From positions 1 to 56,459 of the forward strand of contig JAAUSQ010000002.1 in the NCBI GenBank assembly GCA_012033195.1: 56,459 nucleotides of DNA, in the 5' to 3' direction. The stretch comes from Chloroflexaceae bacterium (GTDB lineage Bacteria > Chloroflexota > Chloroflexia > Chloroflexales > Chloroflexaceae). Within the stretch, counting starts at the first letter, position 1. Every line of letters begins with the position of its first letter. The position numbers were made by a program, and so were the translations under genes. The notes under the pieces are model-generated. The model made no database searches and was not told the origin of the DNA. It was given only the letters and a program-made list of their open reading frames with translations. Positions 52,023-56,459 of the stretch are shown here, one piece after another.

Positions 52023-52086
52023 AATGCTTATATGTGACTCAGGGTACCCCCCGCCGTCGCACACCACAAAGGAGCGCAGAATAACT

Positions 52087-53157
52087 ATGCCTATGACGCC
52101 TGAAAAAGAGAAGGCGCTAGCCGCCGCAATGAGTCAGATTGACCGTAAGTACGGCAAAGGCTCAATTATGAAGATGGGGGAGGCTCCCGCACGTCTGGCC
52201 ATCGAAGTCGTGCCAACTGGGTCAATTGGCCTCGACCTAGCCCTAGGCATTGGTGGTGTACCGCGTGGTCGCGTCATCGAGATTTATGGACCGGAAAGTA
52301 GCGGAAAAACGACGCTGGCACAGCACATTCTTGCTGAAGCACAGAAACTCGGTGGTGTGGCAGCTTTCATCGATGCTGAGCACGCTTTCGATCCGGTGTA
52401 TGGTGCGCGGTGTGGTATCGATATTGATAACCTGCTGGTATCGCAGCCGGACACGGGCGAACAGGCACTTGAAATCTGTGATATGCTAGTGCGCTCCAAC
52501 GCGGTTGATATTATTGTAATCGACTCGGTCGCAGCACTGGTGCCCCGCGCCGAAATTGAGGGCGATATGGGCGACTCGCTGCCCGGTTTGCAGGCACGTC
52601 TGATGAGTCAGGCGCTGCGGAAGCTGTCGGGTGCTATCAGCAAGAGCCATACCGCCGTGATTTTCCTTAACCAGTTGCGTATGAAAATCGGAGTTATGTT
52701 CGGTTCACCCGAAGTCACGACGGGCGGGCAGGCGCTCAAGTTCTATGCCTCGGTACGCCTGGATATTCGCCGTATCGAAACCTTGAAGCAGGGCGATGAA
52801 GTGATCGGGCAGCGTTCGCGGGTGAAGGTGGTAAAGAACAAAGTAGCTCCGCCCTTCGCACAGGCCGAGTTCGATATCATGCGGAATGAGGGCATTTCGC
52901 GTGTCGGTGACATTCTTGACATCGGTGTGAAGTACGAAATTATCCGCAAGAGCGGTGCCTGGTATTATCTGGCTGAAGATCGGCTGGCGCAGGGCCGCGA
53001 GAATGTAAAGGCCTTTTTGAGCGACAACCCGGCGATTACCGACGAGATCGAGCGGCTGATTCGTGAACGAGCTTTTGCAGGTGGGTTGCCAGCCATCAGC
53101 GGCGGTGGCAATGATGAGGATGGTGCAGCGGCAGATCTGTTTAATGGAGAGGAATAA
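52087..53157 (+). CDS. recA: Recombinase RecA
   Basis: [84 protein letters not shown]. Confidence 0.98.
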   Translation: MPMTPEKEKALAAAMSQIDRKYGKGSIMKMGEAPARLAIEVVPTGSIGLDLALGIGGVPRGRVIEIYGPESSGKTTLAQHILAEAQKLGGVAAFIDAEHAFDPVYGARCGIDIDNLLVSQPDTGEQALEICDMLVRSNAVDIIVIDSVAALVPRAEIEGDMGDSLPGLQARLMSQALRKLSGAISKSHTAVIFLNQLRMKIGVMFGSPEVTTGGQALKFYASVRLDIRRIETLKQGDEVIGQRSRVKVVKNKVAPPFAQAEFDIMRNEGISRVGDILDIGVKYEIIRKSGAWYYLAEDRLAQGRENVKAFLSDNPAITDEIERLIRERAFAGGLPAISGGGNDEDGAAADLFNGEE

Positions 53158-53174
53158 ACCAGTCTGGGAGAAGC

Positions 53175-53855
53175 ATGCCGGAGGGGAAGATAACAGCACT
53201 GCGCAAGCAGGAACATGACCCGCAGCGAGTCAATGTTTTTATCGAAAACACGTTCGCCATCGGCATTAGCCTTACTACTCTGACCCGTGAATCGCTCTAT
53301 ATAGGCAAACTTATTGATGCAGCAGCTTGGGCGCGGCTGGAAGCCAGTGAACATCACGATAAGGCTTTCCAGGCCGCGCTTCGTTATTTGCAGTCGCGCC
53401 CCCGCTCTACCGCCGAAGTGCGGCTGAAGTTGCAGCAGAAGCAGTTTGCCGCGCCCGTCATCGATGCTGCGATTGCCCGCCTGACCGAACTTGAACTGCT
53501 CAACGACGAAGCCTTTGCCCGCTTCTGGGTTGAAAATCGCCAGACCCATCGTCCGCGTGGGGTAGCGCTGGTGCGCACCGAACTGCTGCGTAAGGGCATC
53601 GACCGCACCATTATCGACCATACGATGGCAGACGAAGACCTGCATGGCGATGATAGCGAACGGGCGTTGGCGCTGGCACGCGGCGTGCTACGAAAGTATC
53701 AGGATGCACCAGACCGGGCAGCGTTTCAGCGCCGATTGGGGGGCTACTTGCAGCGACGCGGGTTTCTGTTTGCTACTATCCGGCCCATTCTGGATGAACT
53801 CTGGCACGAAGTACAGCAGACAGGTGTTGACGAAGCTGAGGATAGAGAGGAATAG
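53175..53855 (+). CDS. recX: Regulatory protein RecX
   Basis: Directly downstream of recA. AFQAALRYLQSRPRSTAEVRLKLQQKQF, LTELELLNDEAFARFWVENR, GVALVRTELLRKGID. Confidence 0.9.
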   Translation: MPEGKITALRKQEHDPQRVNVFIENTFAIGISLTTLTRESLYIGKLIDAAAWARLEASEHHDKAFQAALRYLQSRPRSTAEVRLKLQQKQFAAPVIDAAIARLTELELLNDEAFARFWVENRQTHRPRGVALVRTELLRKGIDRTIIDHTMADEDLHGDDSERALALARGVLRKYQDAPDRAAFQRRLGGYLQRRGFLFATIRPILDELWHEVQQTGVDEAEDREE

Positions 53856-53863
53856 AACCAACT

Positions 53864-54532
53864 ATGCCTGATGTGCAGTATTTTGGTTTGTCAGCCGTGC
53901 GGTTACGGGGACGCGATGGCATTGTGCTGTGCGACCCGTTCGACCGCAGCGCTGGTATGGATATGGGTCGCCCGACGGCACATATTGTGACTATCAGCCA
54001 CGCCCATCCCCATCACAACGCAACGGGTGCGGTGCGTCCAGTGCGCGACGATATATTTGTAATCGATGGCCCCGGTGAATACGAAGTACACGGTGTGCTC
54101 ATTACGGGCACGCGTACGCGCCCCGATGCAGGTACCGCCGAAGAGCGCGGCTTCAATACCGTTTATATTATTCATCTTGATGATGTGGTCTTCTGCCATC
54201 TGGGGTATCTCAGCCACGAACTGACCCAGTCGCAGCTTGAAGATATCGGCAATATCGATGTGCTGTTTGTGCCCGTCGGTGATGGTGGCACCCTGACACC
54301 CGCCGAGGCAATCAATGTGATTGGGCAGATCGAACCACGCATTGTTATCCCAATTTATTATGCCATTGATCGTTTATCAGATGAATATGCACTTACCGCG
54401 CTTGAGAAATTTACGAATGAGATCGGCGCGAAGGATGTCACACCCGAAGAGAAACTGAGCGTCACACCCTCCAGCCTGCCTGCCGAAGGCGAAGAGACAC
54501 GCATTCTGGTGATTACACCGGGGGCCAGTTGA
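53864..54532 (+). CDS. MBL-fold metallo-hydrolase-like protein
   Basis: YFGLSAVRLRGRDGIVLCDPF, VTISHAHPHHNATGAV, GEYEVHGVLITGTRT, LFVPVGDGGTLTPAEA. Confidence 0.75.
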   Translation: MPDVQYFGLSAVRLRGRDGIVLCDPFDRSAGMDMGRPTAHIVTISHAHPHHNATGAVRPVRDDIFVIDGPGEYEVHGVLITGTRTRPDAGTAEERGFNTVYIIHLDDVVFCHLGYLSHELTQSQLEDIGNIDVLFVPVGDGGTLTPAEAINVIGQIEPRIVIPIYYAIDRLSDEYALTALEKFTNEIGAKDVTPEEKLSVTPSSLPAEGEETRILVITPGAS

Positions 54533-54934
54533 TTGTATTTCGAGGTGTAAAAAGTCGTGTAGTGTGAAAAAAAATCCTTGCAACGACGTTCTATCGAATA
54601 GAATACAGGACGTACCCATTCGTCTGGAATGCAGGGAACACCCACGCTTCGCCAAAGCTGGCTACAAACGATAATCTTGTAATCGTTTGTTAACTGTATA
54701 TCGTGACATTCGTGGGGGTTTTTCGTATATATAAGTGTAGTTCTCAAGCGCGTCTGGAGTGTGGTCGTACGATACGCAACCCGATAGGTAATCTTTATTT
54801 GTCGTTTAAATCAACCAGAGATTTTGCAGAAAATATCGGGGACACAGGTTGTACTGTAGATAACGTTGCAGCAGGATCAATTCAATTCGGGCAAGAGCTT
54901 GTGTCATACGTCGCTTGAAGCCTCTCGTTCCTAA

Positions 54935-56459
<1,525 letters not shown>

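Overview
The window looks like a Chloroflexota-type chromosome segment; this taxonomic reading is an inference from gene content and style, with no search run. On the minus strand it carries: an NADH-quinone oxidoreductase operon (nuoA-B-C-D-E-F, a Uma2-like gene, then nuoG); fabI; and a tightly overlapping surface-glycan cluster with several GT9 heptosyltransferase-like genes, GT4/GT2 genes, hldE, gmhB and an SDR. On the plus strand are icd and a branched-chain amino-acid cluster (ilvB-ilvN-ilvC-leuA-pheA-cimA-leuC-leuD). These are followed by an ECF-like sigma factor, an FkbM methyltransferase, and a putative conflict/signalling locus: a CHAT protease-SIR2-like fusion, an nSTAND1 NTPase-TM-WD40 protein with 14 blades, and a kinase-like protein. 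The right end has RDD, a dTDP-rhamnose-reductase-like gene, rnc, an HtrA-like lipoprotein protease, fabF, recA, recX, an MBL-fold protein and pyrG. Two findings stand out. (1) There is a complete, textbook-like transcription attenuator upstream of ilvB: a 33-aa leader peptide with the run IIILLVVLLLI, plus mutually exclusive antiterminator and terminator hairpins. (2) The CHAT-SIR2 / nSTAND1-WD40 / kinase-like locus is a candidate undescribed immunity or cell-death system. About 15 single-base frame disruptions split otherwise well-conserved genes, mostly at homopolymers, which suggests sequencing error and means many listed ORFs are fragments.
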